The notes: generated from the sequence alone by a model not told the origin. A DNA stretch of 45,235 nucleotides from Mycobacterium sp. 1245805.9 (GCF_001672915.1 NZ_LZKR01000177.1:1-45235); one strand, 5' to 3'; positions 25,928 to 34,756 are shown, counted from the first letter of the stretch. Made by a program: numbers and translations.

Positions 25928-26016
25928 CCTAGAAACGTACGCCCGCAGCTCCGGGCAACGCGGGAGCCGCGCTGCGACACGTCGGAGGTGCCGGCACCCA
26001 TTACGCTGTTTTCGAC

Positions 26017-27312
26017 ATGAGTAGATGGCGGGCGCCCGGCGTGGCTTTCCTGAGCGAACGTGGCGCCGGGCGTGCATTGCTGTGGTGCCTGGCTTGGCTG
26101 GTTGCCGCCGCGGCGATGTATTACGTGGCAGCGGAGCTATTCGGGCATACCCCGTACCGCATCGACATCGACGTCTATCAGATGGGCGGCCAGGCCTGGC
26201 TGGACAACCATCCCCTCTACCACGGCGACGTGAAGTTCCACACACCCATCGGGCTGAACCTGCCGTTCACCTATCCCCCGCTGGCCGCCATCGTGTTCTG
26301 CCCGTTCTCCTGGCTGCACATGCCGGCCGCCAGCGTGGCGATCACGGTGTTGACGCTGGTGCTGCTGATCGTGTCGACCACGATCCTGCTGACCGGCCTC
26401 GACGTGTGGAACACCTCGGCCGTGCTCGGCGGCCCGGCGTGGCTGCGCCGGGTGTGGTTGGCGGTGCTCATCACGGCCGCCGCGGGGACCTGGCTGGAGC
26501 CAGTCGTTTCCAACTTCGCGTTCGGCCAGATCAATGTCGTGCTGATGACGCTGGTGATCGCCGACTGCGTGCCGCGCCGCACGCCATGGCCCCGCGGGGT
26601 GCTGCTGGGTCTGGGCATCGCGCTGAAACTCACCCCGGCGGTCTTCCTGCTCTACTTCCTGCTACGCCGCGACAATCGCGCGGCCCTGACCGCCATGGCG
26701 TCGTTCGCGGCGATGACCCTGCTGGGCTTCGCGCTGGCGTGGAGCGATTCGTGGGAGTACTGGACCCGGACCGTCCACCACACCGACCGGATCGGTGAGG
26801 CCGCGCTGAACACCGACCAGAACATCGCGGGCGCCCTGGCCCGGCTGGGGCTCGACGAGCACCAGCGGTTCCCGCTGTGGGTGGCCGCGTGCCTGCTGGT
26901 GCTGGCGGCGACGATCTGGGCGATGCGGCGGGTGCTGCGGGCCGGCGAGCCCATCATGGCGGTGATCTGCGTCGCCCTGTTCGGGTTGGTGGTATCCCCG
27001 GTCTCGTGGTCACACCACTGGGTATGGGCGCTGCCGACGGTGCTGGTGACCGCAGTGCTGGCGTGGCGGCGCCGCAACATCGCGCTGGGCGCGCTCAGCG
27101 CCATCGGGGTGGCGCTGATGAGATGGACGCCGATCGACCTGCTGCCCAAGCACCACGAGACGACCGCGAACTGGTGGCGCCAACTCGTCGGCGCGTCCTA
27201 CGTGTGGTGGGCCCTGGCGGTCATCGTCGCGGCCGGGTTGACCGTCACCGCGCGGGTGACGTCACGGGATTCGGCGGCACGCCCGCTGACGCCGGTCTCG
27301 GCCGCGAGCTAG
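26017..27312 (+). CDS. mptC: Alpha-(1->2)-mannosyltransferase, GT87 family (MptC, Rv2181)
   Basis: A GT-C membrane mannosyltransferase of 431 residues that adds alpha-1,2 mannose branches to lipomannan/LAM, and in M. tuberculosis also mannose caps. About ten membrane helices are visible. The first extracytoplasmic loop carries the acidic GT-C motif (RIDIDVYQMGGQAWLD) and then FTYPPLAAIVFCPFSWLH, with FAFGQINVVLMTLVI and GIALKLTPAVF further on, all typical of GT87. It starts at ATG 26017. The gene ends exactly next to the convergent acyltransferase gene, with the two stop codons forming TAGCTA. Confidence 0.9.
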   Translation: MSRWRAPGVAFLSERGAGRALLWCLAWLVAAAAMYYVAAELFGHTPYRIDIDVYQMGGQAWLDNHPLYHGDVKFHTPIGLNLPFTYPPLAAIVFCPFSWLHMPAASVAITVLTLVLLIVSTTILLTGLDVWNTSAVLGGPAWLRRVWLAVLITAAAGTWLEPVVSNFAFGQINVVLMTLVIADCVPRRTPWPRGVLLGLGIALKLTPAVFLLYFLLRRDNRAALTAMASFAAMTLLGFALAWSDSWEYWTRTVHHTDRIGEAALNTDQNIAGALARLGLDEHQRFPLWVAACLLVLAATIWAMRRVLRAGEPIMAVICVALFGLVVSPVSWSHHWVWALPTVLVTAVLAWRRRNIALGALSAIGVALMRWTPIDLLPKHHETTANWWRQLVGASYVWWALAVIVAAGLTVTARVTSRDSAARPLTPVSAAS

Positions 27313-28041
27313 CTAGCCGGCGGCCGTCTCGGGGATCCGCGCGGCCTCGTCGCTAGGGTCCGCGCCGTTGCCGCGTTCTTTCAAGCTGGCCGCGTAGATG
27401 TCGACGTACTCCTGCCCGGAGAGGCGCATCAGCTCGTAGATCACCTCGTCGGTGACGGCGCGTTCGATGAAGCGGTTGCCGGCCATGCCCTCGAACCGGG
27501 AGAAGTCCATCGGCTTGCCGAACCGGACGGTGACCCGACCGAAGCGCAACATCGTGGTGCCCGGCGGGTTGACCACGTTGGTGCCGATCATCGCGACGGG
27601 GATGACCGGGACACCGGTGTGCAGCGCCAGCCGCGCCAGACCGGTCTTGCCCTTGTACAACCGGCCGTCGGGCGAGCGGGTGCCCTCGGGATACATGCCC
27701 AGCAGCTTGCCCTGCTTCAGCACCTGCTCGGCGGTGTTGAGGGCGGCCTGGGCGGCGTCGGCGTCGGTGCGGTCGATCGGCACCTGCCCGACGGCGGTGA
27801 AGAACCACCGGCTGAACCAGCCCTTCAGGCCGGTGCCCGTGAAATATTCGGACTTCGCCAGGAAGGTGATCCGGCGCCGGACCACCAGCGGCAGGAAGAA
27901 GCTGTCCATCACGGCGAGGTGATTACTCGCCAGGATCGCCGGCCCGGAACTCGGAACGTATTCCAGCCCTTCAACTTTCGGCCGGCCAAGCAGGGACAGC
28001 AACGGGCCCAGCAGGATGTACTTGAATAGCCAATACCACAT
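27313..28041 (-). CDS. 1-acyl-sn-glycerol-3-phosphate acyltransferase-like protein (PlsC family, Rv2182c)
   Basis: A 242-residue PlsC-type acyltransferase that would transfer an acyl chain from acyl-CoA to lysophosphatidate or a related acceptor at the membrane. The four family blocks are present: NHLAVMD (the catalytic HX4D), VPIDRT, YPEGTRSPDGRLYKGKTG and VIPVAMIGT. A hydrophobic N-terminal segment (MWYWLFKYILLGPLL) gives membrane attachment. ATG 28041 is preceded by GGGAGGG and matches the family start; the longer frame to 28110 lacks similarity. It is downstream of the small Cys protein and ArsA-like ATPase genes in one orientation, and may be cotranscribed with them. Confidence 0.9.
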   Translation of the reverse strand: MWYWLFKYILLGPLLSLLGRPKVEGLEYVPSSGPAILASNHLAVMDSFFLPLVVRRRITFLAKSEYFTGTGLKGWFSRWFFTAVGQVPIDRTDADAAQAALNTAEQVLKQGKLLGMYPEGTRSPDGRLYKGKTGLARLALHTGVPVIPVAMIGTNVVNPPGTTMLRFGRVTVRFGKPMDFSRFEGMAGNRFIERAVTDEVIYELMRLSGQEYVDIYAASLKERGNGADPSDEAARIPETAAG

Positions 28042-28126
28042 GGCCCTCCCTCTCGCCCGCCACCCGCAGTGTTCTGGCCAACTGTACCGATACCCGGGGC
28101 AAGGGACCACCTTCTATCCGGGCCTG

Positions 28127-28528
28127 TCACTCCTCGACGGTGACCGGGATGGGCTGGTATCGGGTCTTCACGCCGCCGTCTCCCGCGGAGGCGCCGCCGT
28201 CGGGCTCCGCTCCGACGCCGCCGCCGGGCGACCCGTCGGGCGGTGTCGGCGAACGGTCGATGTCGTTGACGTCGTTGACGATCCCGCGGATCACCTCCAG
28301 CAGGGCGATGCTGTGGTTGGCGATCACGGTGAGCAACGGGTGCTGCTCACCGGTCGCCAACGCGGCCAGCGCGCACACCGGGCACCACACCTGCTGGCAC
28401 TTGCCGGTCCCGACCCCGCCGCCCGCCGTCAAAGCCGCCGCCGTTCGCACCGCCGGGTCGATCCCGTCCAGGATCGCCTGGGCGAGCCTGCGCAGCTCCG
28501 GACCGATGTCGGCATGTGCCCCACTCAC
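28127..28528 (-). CDS. Small conserved protein with a Cys cluster (Rv2183c family)
   Basis: A 133-residue protein I cannot assign to a characterised family. The N-terminal half is helical (IGPELRRLAQAILDGID), followed by GKCQQVWCPVCALAALA, a C-x5-C-x2-C pattern that could bind metal, then a helix (LLTVIANHSIALLEVIRGIV). The C-terminal third is low-complexity and Pro/Gly-rich. It starts GTG 28528, overlapping the ATPase stop as GTGA, so the two are probably translated together. Similar small proteins sit beside ArsA-like ATPase and SRPBCC genes in other actinobacteria as far as I recall; a partner or adaptor role for the ATPase is inference. Confidence 0.8.
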   Translation of the reverse strand: MSGAHADIGPELRRLAQAILDGIDPAVRTAAALTAGGGVGTGKCQQVWCPVCALAALATGEQHPLLTVIANHSIALLEVIRGIVNDVNDIDRSPTPPDGSPGGGVGAEPDGGASAGDGGVKTRYQPIPVTVEE

Positions 28529-29784
28529 TTAGGCCACACCTCCGGATCCGGTCGAAAACGAACAGTCAGCTCACCGCCCCGCAGGTGCGCGTCGAGCACT
28601 GTGCAACGCCGCAGCACCGACGCCAACCGAACCCGGCGCCGCAACCCCCCAGCGCTGATGATCAGGTCGTCGTCGACTCGGCCCAACGAAAGTCCTCCGG
28701 GATCAAGTTGGGGCAACGTTAGCCGCATACGGTATATGGACCCAAGCCCCGAGCCGGATTCGAGGTCCACGACGGGCCGCAGCGGACCCGGCGGCGCCGC
28801 CCCGCCGCGTCGCCGGGCGCTGTCGAGCAGCGCGCCCAGCGCCTTTGGCCCGATCGGCTCGCCGGACAGGTGCGGGGTCAGCACCAGCGCGACGTCGCCG
28901 ATGGTGGCGTCGAGTTCGTCGAGCACGACGCGTTGTTCGGCGATGCGCTCGGCGTACCAGTAGAACGCCGGGTGCTCGGGCAGGTTGCGGTACTCGTAGG
29001 ACTCGTCCTCGGTCAGAACCTGGTTGACGATCAGCTCCTCGACCCGCACCCCCATCAGCGCCAGCGAACCCAGCGTGCGCACCGCCTCGGCCGCCACCAC
29101 CCGCTCGGGGGTGAGCACCAGATGCGCGGTGACGAGGTCGCCGTCGGTCAGCAACTCGCTGAGGCGATCGACGCTGGCGCTGATGCGCTCCAGCAGCTCC
29201 ACCATCGCACCCGAGCGGGCGTCGTCGGCGGCGATGGACAGCCGGCGATGCCGCGGCCACGCGCGCTCCACGTAGAGCCCGAAGGTGGCGGGCAACGTCA
29301 GCATGCGCAACGCGTCCGCGGTCGAGGCGCAATCGACGACGATGCGATCCCAGCGCCCCGAGGCCGCGAGCTCCCCGACCGCGTAGAGGCCCAGCACTTC
29401 CTGAACGCCCGGCAACGCCGAAAGTTCTTCGGGCGCAATGGTGCTCAACTCGGAATCGGGAAACCGGCCATCCAACGTGCTGACCACGTCGTGCCAGCGA
29501 GCCTCCAGCAATGCCAGGGTGTCCAGCGCCAGCGCGTCGAGGAAGCCACCGCCCGCCTCCGCGTCATCGGCGAGGACCCGCACCAGCTCGCCCTGGCCGC
29601 TGGGCGGGACGGGGACACCGAGCACGTCGCCCAGCGAGTGCGCCTGGTCGGTCGACACCACCAGCACTCGCTGTCCCGTGCCCGCGTCGGCGACCGCGGT
29701 GGCAGCTGCCAGGGTGGACTTTCCTACCCCGCCCTTCCCAACGAACAGGCTGATCCGGGCCGGGGTGGCGCTGGACTCACTCAG
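28525..29784 (-). CDS. ArsA/Get3-like P-loop ATPase with C-terminal HSP20-like domain (Rv2184c family)
   Basis: A SIMIBI-class ATPase related to ArsA and Get3. The frame carries a perfect deviant Walker A, ISLFVGKGGVGKSTLAAA, at bases about 29758-29705. Then come VLVVSTDQAHSLGDVLG (switch I region), RWDRIVVDCASTADALRMLTLP (switch II-like), and VRVEELIVNQVL. The last 70 residues (RLTLPQLDPGGLSLGR to VRFRPDPEVWPK) look like the ArsA HSP20-type beta domain. The first ordinary start, GTG 29667, lies after the P-loop and would give 380 residues without it. The only candidate upstream is CTG 29784 (LSESSATPARIS), overlapping the Rv2185c stop; I use it (419 residues), since the ATPase cannot work without the P-loop. 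A frameshift near 29775 is the alternative. Confidence 0.82.
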   Translation of the reverse strand: MSESSATPARISLFVGKGGVGKSTLAAATAVADAGTGQRVLVVSTDQAHSLGDVLGVPVPPSGQGELVRVLADDAEAGGGFLDALALDTLALLEARWHDVVSTLDGRFPDSELSTIAPEELSALPGVQEVLGLYAVGELAASGRWDRIVVDCASTADALRMLTLPATFGLYVERAWPRHRRLSIAADDARSGAMVELLERISASVDRLSELLTDGDLVTAHLVLTPERVVAAEAVRTLGSLALMGVRVEELIVNQVLTEDESYEYRNLPEHPAFYWYAERIAEQRVVLDELDATIGDVALVLTPHLSGEPIGPKALGALLDSARRRGGAAPPGPLRPVVDLESGSGLGSIYRMRLTLPQLDPGGLSLGRVDDDLIISAGGLRRRVRLASVLRRCTVLDAHLRGGELTVRFRPDPEVWPK

Positions 29785-30214
29785 CCTCGACTCGTTTCTT
29801 TAGATCCTTCAACGCGGTGTCGGTCAGGCGCCGCTCGGCCTTTCGCTTGAGCAAGCCGATCATCGGCAGAGCGAGGTCGACGGAGAGCTCATAGGTGACG
29901 TCGGTGCCGGATCCCTTGGGCGCCAAGCGATATGAGCCCTCGAGCGAGCGCAGCAGCGAGCTGGAGACCAGGGTCCAGCTCAGCGACTGGCGGTCCTTGG
30001 GCCACTGGTAGGACATGACCATGGTGTCCTTGATGATGCCGGCGTCCATCACGAAGCGCACAGTCTTCGGGTAGCCGTCGGCGCCCCGCTCCTGCACCTC
30101 GGCTTCCTTGTATTCCGAGATCCACTCCGGGTAGGAATCGATGTCGGCGATCACCTCCAGGACCGTGTCGGGATCGGCGTCGATGTGGATGGTCTGCGTC
30201 GTCTTGTCCGCCAC
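29777..30214 (-). CDS. SRPBCC-fold protein (Rv2185c, TB16.3 family)
   Basis: A 145-residue START/Bet v1-like (SRPBCC) protein, a fold that encloses a hydrophobic ligand. It begins VADKTTQTIHIDADPDTVLEVIADIDSYPEW, the standard polyketide-cyclase-type opening. It continues with KTVRFVMDAGIIKDTMVMSY, SWTLVSSSLLRSLEGSYRL, and a long C-terminal helix LLKRKAERRLTDTALKDLKKRV. The ligand is unknown; a lipid or fatty acid is likely from the neighbours. The start is GTG 30214 with a GGGAGAGAGGG purine tract just upstream. The stop overlaps the 5' end of the ArsA-like gene. Confidence 0.88.
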   Translation of the reverse strand: MADKTTQTIHIDADPDTVLEVIADIDSYPEWISEYKEAEVQERGADGYPKTVRFVMDAGIIKDTMVMSYQWPKDRQSLSWTLVSSSLLRSLEGSYRLAPKGSGTDVTYELSVDLALPMIGLLKRKAERRLTDTALKDLKKRVEAE

Positions 30215-30267
30215 CTGGCTGATGCCCTCTCTCCCGCAAGCGAGTAAGCCCCGTACGTAAAGGACTA

Positions 30268-30282
30268 CCCCGGCCTCCGGGG
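30268..30282. other. Small perfect hairpin between Rv2186c and Rv2185c homologues
   Basis: CCCCGG-CCT-CCGGGG forms a 6-bp GC stem with a 3-base loop in the 103-bp gap. There is no T-run behind it on the minus strand, so it may be a pausing or processing structure, or a weak terminator. Confidence 0.35.
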
Positions 30283-30317
30283 CGAAACGGTACTCCTACC
30301 GCGCAACCTTGATCCGG

Positions 30318-30713
30318 TTAAGCTACCGGAGAAACGCCGACCGGACGCGATCGTTCCGCCGTCCTTTTGACCTCGAAGGCCATTTTCTTACCCGCCACCC
30401 GACGGCGGTGCGTCATCTTCGCCAAATTCAACTTTGCCAGCTGCCAGGCCGCCACGCCGCTGGGTTCGGCGTGCAGGAAGTAATGCAGCACCACCCCGTC
30501 CAGCGACGGCTCCAGCCAGATCTCCATGGTGCCCGTCAGCGCGCCGGTGACCGTCCACCGGATCCCCTTTTCGGCGCGGTCCTCGACGACCTGCAGCCGC
30601 AGGTCCGGCCACCACCGGCGCCACGACGACGGGTCGGCGACCACGGCGCCCACCCGCGCGCCGTCGGCGGCGACGAACGTCTGGTCGGCGATCTGAATGC
30701 TGTTCACCGCCAT
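30318..30713 (-). CDS. Second SRPBCC-like protein (Rv2186c family)
   Basis: A 131-residue protein related to the SRPBCC fold but more divergent than its neighbour. It opens MAVNSIQIADQTFVAAD, then VGAVVADPSSWRRWWPDLRLQVV, where the paired Trp region resembles the family's helix after strand 1. GIRWTVTGALTGTMEIWLEPSLDGVVLHYFLH follows, and a basic C-terminal tail. ATG 30713 is used; the frame is open to 30809 but the M. tuberculosis protein starts at the same MAVNSIQ. No catalytic residues are recognised. It stands next to fadD15 in divergent orientation, suggesting a role with acyl chains, which is inference. Confidence 0.85.
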   Translation of the reverse strand: MAVNSIQIADQTFVAADGARVGAVVADPSSWRRWWPDLRLQVVEDRAEKGIRWTVTGALTGTMEIWLEPSLDGVVLHYFLHAEPSGVAAWQLAKLNLAKMTHRRRVAGKKMAFEVKRTAERSRPVGVSPVA

Positions 30714-30887
30714 AGCTTCACACACCGATCCGAATCGCCCGCGGGTAGGGACCCGGCGCGACACCGCAAGCCTCGCGGCGGCCCGGGCGACCTCCGCCAT
30801 GCTGCGCAAATTCGCGGATTAGGCTGGGCACAGCAAGCCGGCCCCGCAATGGGCGGGCAACATCACGAGCCAATCGAGGTCACCAGA

Positions 30888-32693
30888 GTGCGTGAGTACA
30901 GCGTCCCCGCCCGCTTTACCGTCGGCGAGCACGAAAACGTCGCGGCCATGGTCTTCGAGCACGAGCGCGACGACCCGGACTTCGTCATCTTCCGACGGCA
31001 GATCGACGGGGAATGGACCGACGTCACCTGCGCCGAGGCGGCCAAGCAGGTTCGTGCCGCGGCGCTGGGCCTGATCTCCCTGGGCGTGCAGGCCGGCGAC
31101 CGGGTGTCCATCTTTTCTGCCACCCGCTACGAGTGGCCGATCCTGGACCTCGCGATCCTGGCGGTGGGTGCGGTCACGGTGCCGATCTACGAGACGTCGT
31201 CGGCCGAGCAGGTGCGCTGGGTGCTGCAGGACTCGGCGGCCGTGGTGGCCTTCGCCGAGACCGACGCCCACGCCGCCATGGTCACCGAGCTCACCGCCGA
31301 GCTGCCCGAGCTGCGCCGGGTGCTCCACATCGACGGTTCGGGCCCCAAGGCGCTCGAGCAGCTGGCCGAGGCCGGCGCCGACGTCGAGCCGGCCGAGCTG
31401 ACCGCCCGCCTCGACGCGCTGCGCGCCGACGACCCCGCGACCCTGATCTACACCTCGGGCACCACCGGACGGCCCAAGGGCTGCCAGCTCACCCATTCCA
31501 ACCTGCTCTACGAGAGCCGGGGCGCCAAGGAGTGCCTGCCGACCCTGCTGAACGAGGGGCAGCGGCTGCTGGTGTTCCTGCCGCTGGCCCACGTGCTGGC
31601 CCGGTCGCTGACCTTGTCCGCGTGCGCGAACAAGGTGACGGTCGGCTTCACCAGCGACATCAAGAACCTGCTGCCGATGTTCGCGGTGTTCAAGCCGACG
31701 GTCGTGGTGTCGGTGCCGCGCGTGTTCGAGAAGGTTTACAACACCGCCGAGCAGAACGCCGCGAACGACGGCAACGGCCGCATCTTCGCGATGGCCGTGC
31801 AAACCGCGGTCGACTGGAGCCAGGCCCACGCCGATGGCGGGCGACCGGGCCTGCTGCTGCGGGCCCGGCACGCGCTGTTCGACCGGCTCGTCTACCACAA
31901 GCTGCGCGCGGCGCTGGGCGGCGAGTGCCACGCGTCCGTCTCCGGTGGTGCACCGCTGGGCGCGCGGCTGGGCCACTTCTACCGCGGCGTGGGCCTGACC
32001 ATCCACGAGGGCTACGGCCTGACCGAGACCAGCTCGGCCATCACGGTCAACCAGGTCGGCAACGTCAAGATCGGCACCGTCGGAACGTTGTTGCCCGGCA
32101 ACAGCATGCGCATCGCCGAGGACGGGGAGCTGTTGGTGCGCGGCGGCGTGGTGTTCAGCGGCTACTGGCACAACGAGCAGGCCACCCGCGACGCGTTCAC
32201 CGACGGCTGGTTCAAGACCGGCGACCTGGGCGCGCTCGACGAGGACGGCTTCCTGAAGATCACCGGCCGCAAGAAGGAGATCATCGTGACCGCCGGCGGC
32301 AAGAACGTCGCCCCCGCGGTGCTCGAGGACCAGCTGCGGGCGCACCCGCTGATCAGCCAGGCCATGGTGGTGGGCGACGCCAAGCCGTTCGTCGGTGCGC
32401 TGATCACCATCGACCCCGAGGCGTTCGGCCCCTGGAAGGAACGCAATCAAAAGCCTGCCGACGCGTCCGTTGGCGATCTGGCCACCGACCCCGACCTGTT
32501 CGCCGAGATCGACGCCGCCGTCAAAAACGCCAACCAGGCGGTGTCGCACGCCGAGTCGATCCGCAAGTTCCGCATCCTGCCCGTCGACTTCACCGAGGAC
32601 ACCGGCGAGCTGACCCCGACGATGAAGGTCAAGCGCAACGTGGTTGCCGAGAAGTTCGCCTCCGACATCGAATCGATCTACGAGAAGGATTAA
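30888..32693 (+). CDS. fadD15: Long-chain fatty-acid--CoA ligase FadD15
   Basis: An ANL-superfamily enzyme that activates long-chain fatty acids to acyl-CoA through an acyl-adenylate. The 601-residue protein (600 in M. tuberculosis) has the P-loop-like LIYTSGTTGRPKGCQLTHSN, the gate region LAHVLARSLT, GGAPLGARLGHFYRGVG, YGLTETSSAI, GWFKTGDLGALDEDGFLKITGRKKEIIV with the hinge Asp/Arg, and a C-terminal PTMKVKRNVV with the catalytic Lys region. GTG 30888 (VREYSVPARFTV) is chosen since it gives the family length; the open frame further upstream is antisense to the Rv2186c homologue. Its stop shares TTAA with the convergent pimB' stop. Confidence 0.95.
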   Translation: MREYSVPARFTVGEHENVAAMVFEHERDDPDFVIFRRQIDGEWTDVTCAEAAKQVRAAALGLISLGVQAGDRVSIFSATRYEWPILDLAILAVGAVTVPIYETSSAEQVRWVLQDSAAVVAFAETDAHAAMVTELTAELPELRRVLHIDGSGPKALEQLAEAGADVEPAELTARLDALRADDPATLIYTSGTTGRPKGCQLTHSNLLYESRGAKECLPTLLNEGQRLLVFLPLAHVLARSLTLSACANKVTVGFTSDIKNLLPMFAVFKPTVVVSVPRVFEKVYNTAEQNAANDGNGRIFAMAVQTAVDWSQAHADGGRPGLLLRARHALFDRLVYHKLRAALGGECHASVSGGAPLGARLGHFYRGVGLTIHEGYGLTETSSAITVNQVGNVKIGTVGTLLPGNSMRIAEDGELLVRGGVVFSGYWHNEQATRDAFTDGWFKTGDLGALDEDGFLKITGRKKEIIVTAGGKNVAPAVLEDQLRAHPLISQAMVVGDAKPFVGALITIDPEAFGPWKERNQKPADASVGDLATDPDLFAEIDAAVKNANQAVSHAESIRKFRILPVDFTEDTGELTPTMKVKRNVVAEKFASDIESIYEKD

Positions 32694-33832
32694 CCGCGCA
32701 GCAGGTCGCCCAGCCGCGTCGCCAGCGTGTCCCAGCGCCACTGGGACGTCACCCACTCGCGGCCGGCCGCGCCCATCGCGGCGGCCCGCTGCGGATCGGC
32801 CAGCAACTCGGCGACGGCCTCGGCGACCTCGTCCACCGAGCGGCCGTCGACCACCAGCCCAGTCTTGTTGTGCCGCACGGCTTCCGGAGCCCCGCCCGAC
32901 AGGCCGGCGATGACGGGCACGCCGGTCGCCGAGGCCTCAAGGAAGACGATGCCCAGACCCTCGACGTCCATGCCGGCGCCCCGGGTGCGGCATGGCATCG
33001 CGAAGACGTCGGCCAGCGCGTGGTGGGCGGGTAGTTCGGTGGCCGGCACGCTGCCGGTGAACGTCACGTGCTCGGCCACGCCGCAGTCGGTGGCCAGCTT
33101 GCGCAGCGCGTCCAGGTACGGGCCGCCGCCGACGATTACCAGCGCCGCCCCGTCGACCCGCCGCCGGATCGACGGCAGCGCCTTGATCAGCGCGTCCTGG
33201 CCCTTGCGCGGCACCAGCCGCGACAGGCACAGCACGGTCGGCCGCTCCCCGAGCCCGTAGCGGGCACGCAGCTCGGCCCGCGCGGCCGGATCGGGCCGGA
33301 ACCGGTCGGTGTCCACGCCGGGCGGAAGGTATTCCAGCCTCGCCTCGGGGCCGAAGGCCGACGCGAAGCGCGACCGGGTGTAGCGGCTCACGAAGGTGAC
33401 GACGTCGGTGCCGTCGCCGATGCGACGCAGCACCGACCGCGCGACCGGAAGCATCGACCAGCCGACCTCGTGGCCGTGCGTGCTGGCCAGCACCCGGGTC
33501 GCCCCGGCCTGCCGGGCCCGCGGCGCCAGCAGCGCCAGCGGCGCGGCCGCACCGAACCAGACGGTGTCGATGCCGTGCTCGCCGATCAGCCGGCGCATCC
33601 GCCCGTCCACCCCCGGCCCCGGCAGCATGAGCGTGCCCGGGTGGCGCACCACCCGGTATCCGTCCACCTCGGCCGCGTCGTCAAAGGCGTCGGCGCCCTT
33701 CCATTGCGGCGCGTACACCAGCAGGGAGTGCGAGCCCGCGCCCGCCAGCCGGCCGACGAACTCACCGAGGTAGGACTGGATGCCGCCCGGCCGCGGCGGA
33801 AAGTCGTTGGTTACCAGCAGGACTCGGCTCAC
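32690..33832 (-). CDS. pimB: GDP-mannose-dependent alpha-(1->6)-phosphatidylinositol monomannoside mannosyltransferase PimB'
   Basis: A GT4-family GT-B enzyme that adds the second mannose to phosphatidylinositol monomannoside (PIM1 to PIM2) at the inner membrane face. The 380-residue protein has the acceptor loop FPPRPGGIQSYLGEFV, STHGHEVGW, the linker motif CLSRLVPRKGQDALIKALP, and the donor-site MDVEGLGIVFLEASATGVPVIAG with the E-x7-E pattern. M. tuberculosis Rv2188c is the orthologue. The start is GTG 33832. It lies 9 bases after the protease gene in the same direction, while fadD15 converges with a 4-base overlap. Confidence 0.94.
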   Translation of the reverse strand: MSRVLLVTNDFPPRPGGIQSYLGEFVGRLAGAGSHSLLVYAPQWKGADAFDDAAEVDGYRVVRHPGTLMLPGPGVDGRMRRLIGEHGIDTVWFGAAAPLALLAPRARQAGATRVLASTHGHEVGWSMLPVARSVLRRIGDGTDVVTFVSRYTRSRFASAFGPEARLEYLPPGVDTDRFRPDPAARAELRARYGLGERPTVLCLSRLVPRKGQDALIKALPSIRRRVDGAALVIVGGGPYLDALRKLATDCGVAEHVTFTGSVPATELPAHHALADVFAMPCRTRGAGMDVEGLGIVFLEASATGVPVIAGLSGGAPEAVRHNKTGLVVDGRSVDEVAEAVAELLADPQRAAAMGAAGREWVTSQWRWDTLATRLGDLLRG

Positions 33833-33841
33833 CCGGGTACC

Positions 33842-34756
33842 CTAGCTGGCCAGCCACTGGTGCCAGCGCGCCAGCAGCCCGGCGGGGTCGATGTCGAGGA
33901 CCGCGTGCACGGCGGTGGGCACGTCGGTGTGCCCAACACCGCAGCTGGCCAGGTACAGGTCGCGCAGCTTGGGCGCCCCGTAGGTGTCGACGACGAACCG
34001 GGCGAACCACCACGCGCGGTCATACGCCAGCGAGCGCTGCGGCCCGGGCGCTTCCAGATCGGCGTCGGTCGGCAGCGTCAGCGGCACCGGCACCGCATCG
34101 GCCGGCACCGGGGTCTGCGGCCGGGCGACGAAATCGGCCACGCCCTCGGTGACCCACTGCGCCGCGTCCGATGTGGTGTACGGACGAGCGGCATAGTGAA
34201 AAAGCTCGTGCGTCAAGACAATTCGCAGCGCGCCCTCATTCATGTTGGCGGCGCCCGGCGCGAACACGATCCGTTGGCCGAGCACCTCCCGGCGCACGGG
34301 GTCGACGCGCTCGGCGACCGTCACGGCGGCGATGTCGGCCCACTGTGACGGCGGTCCCCCGCCGGCCGCGGCGCGAAACTGTTCGTCGGAGCCGGCGGCG
34401 AGCACAGAGATCTCGCGCGGCCAGTCGACACCCCAGAAGGCCTCGACCGCCTTGATCGCGGTCCCGATGTTGGCCGCCACCCGGGCCAGCAGGCGGTCGC
34501 CGACCGCGCCGCCCAGGTCCACCAGCCGGACGGTTCGATCGCCGACCACCAGCGATTTCGCCGCGGCGCCGGCCTGGCCGCGCGCGGGCGTGATCAGTTG
34601 CGCGTGTCTTGCCTTGCTGTCGGCGGCCTCGTCGAAGGGCACGGCCGCGGCCACAATCAGCTCGAGGGCAAACACCCAGGCCAGCAGGATCGGCAGCCGC
34701 CGACGCCAGACGGGACGGTCAGTAGCGACGGGCGTCGTGGACTGGGCCTGCGGCAT
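33842..34756 (-). CDS. Membrane-anchored zinc metalloprotease-like protein (Rv2189c family)
   Basis: A 304-residue exported protein with a basic N-terminus and one membrane helix or signal anchor (LPILLAWVFALELIVAAAVPF, about 21-41). The extracytoplasmic part contains the zinc-protease motif HELFHYA (HExxH at 183-187) and a downstream Glu in TEGVADFVA (about 204), the gluzincin arrangement of peptidase MA-like proteins. The sequence before the motif is rich in small residues. The M. tuberculosis annotation is shorter (257 residues), so a later start is possible. Its first codons overlap the end of ripC by 38 bases. A cell-envelope protease function is inferred from motif and place; the substrate is unknown. 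Confidence 0.85.
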   Translation of the reverse strand: MPQAQSTTPVATDRPVWRRRLPILLAWVFALELIVAAAVPFDEAADSKARHAQLITPARGQAGAAAKSLVVGDRTVRLVDLGGAVGDRLLARVAANIGTAIKAVEAFWGVDWPREISVLAAGSDEQFRAAAGGGPPSQWADIAAVTVAERVDPVRREVLGQRIVFAPGAANMNEGALRIVLTHELFHYAARPYTTSDAAQWVTEGVADFVARPQTPVPADAVPVPLTLPTDADLEAPGPQRSLAYDRAWWFARFVVDTYGAPKLRDLYLASCGVGHTDVPTAVHAVLDIDPAGLLARWHQWLAS

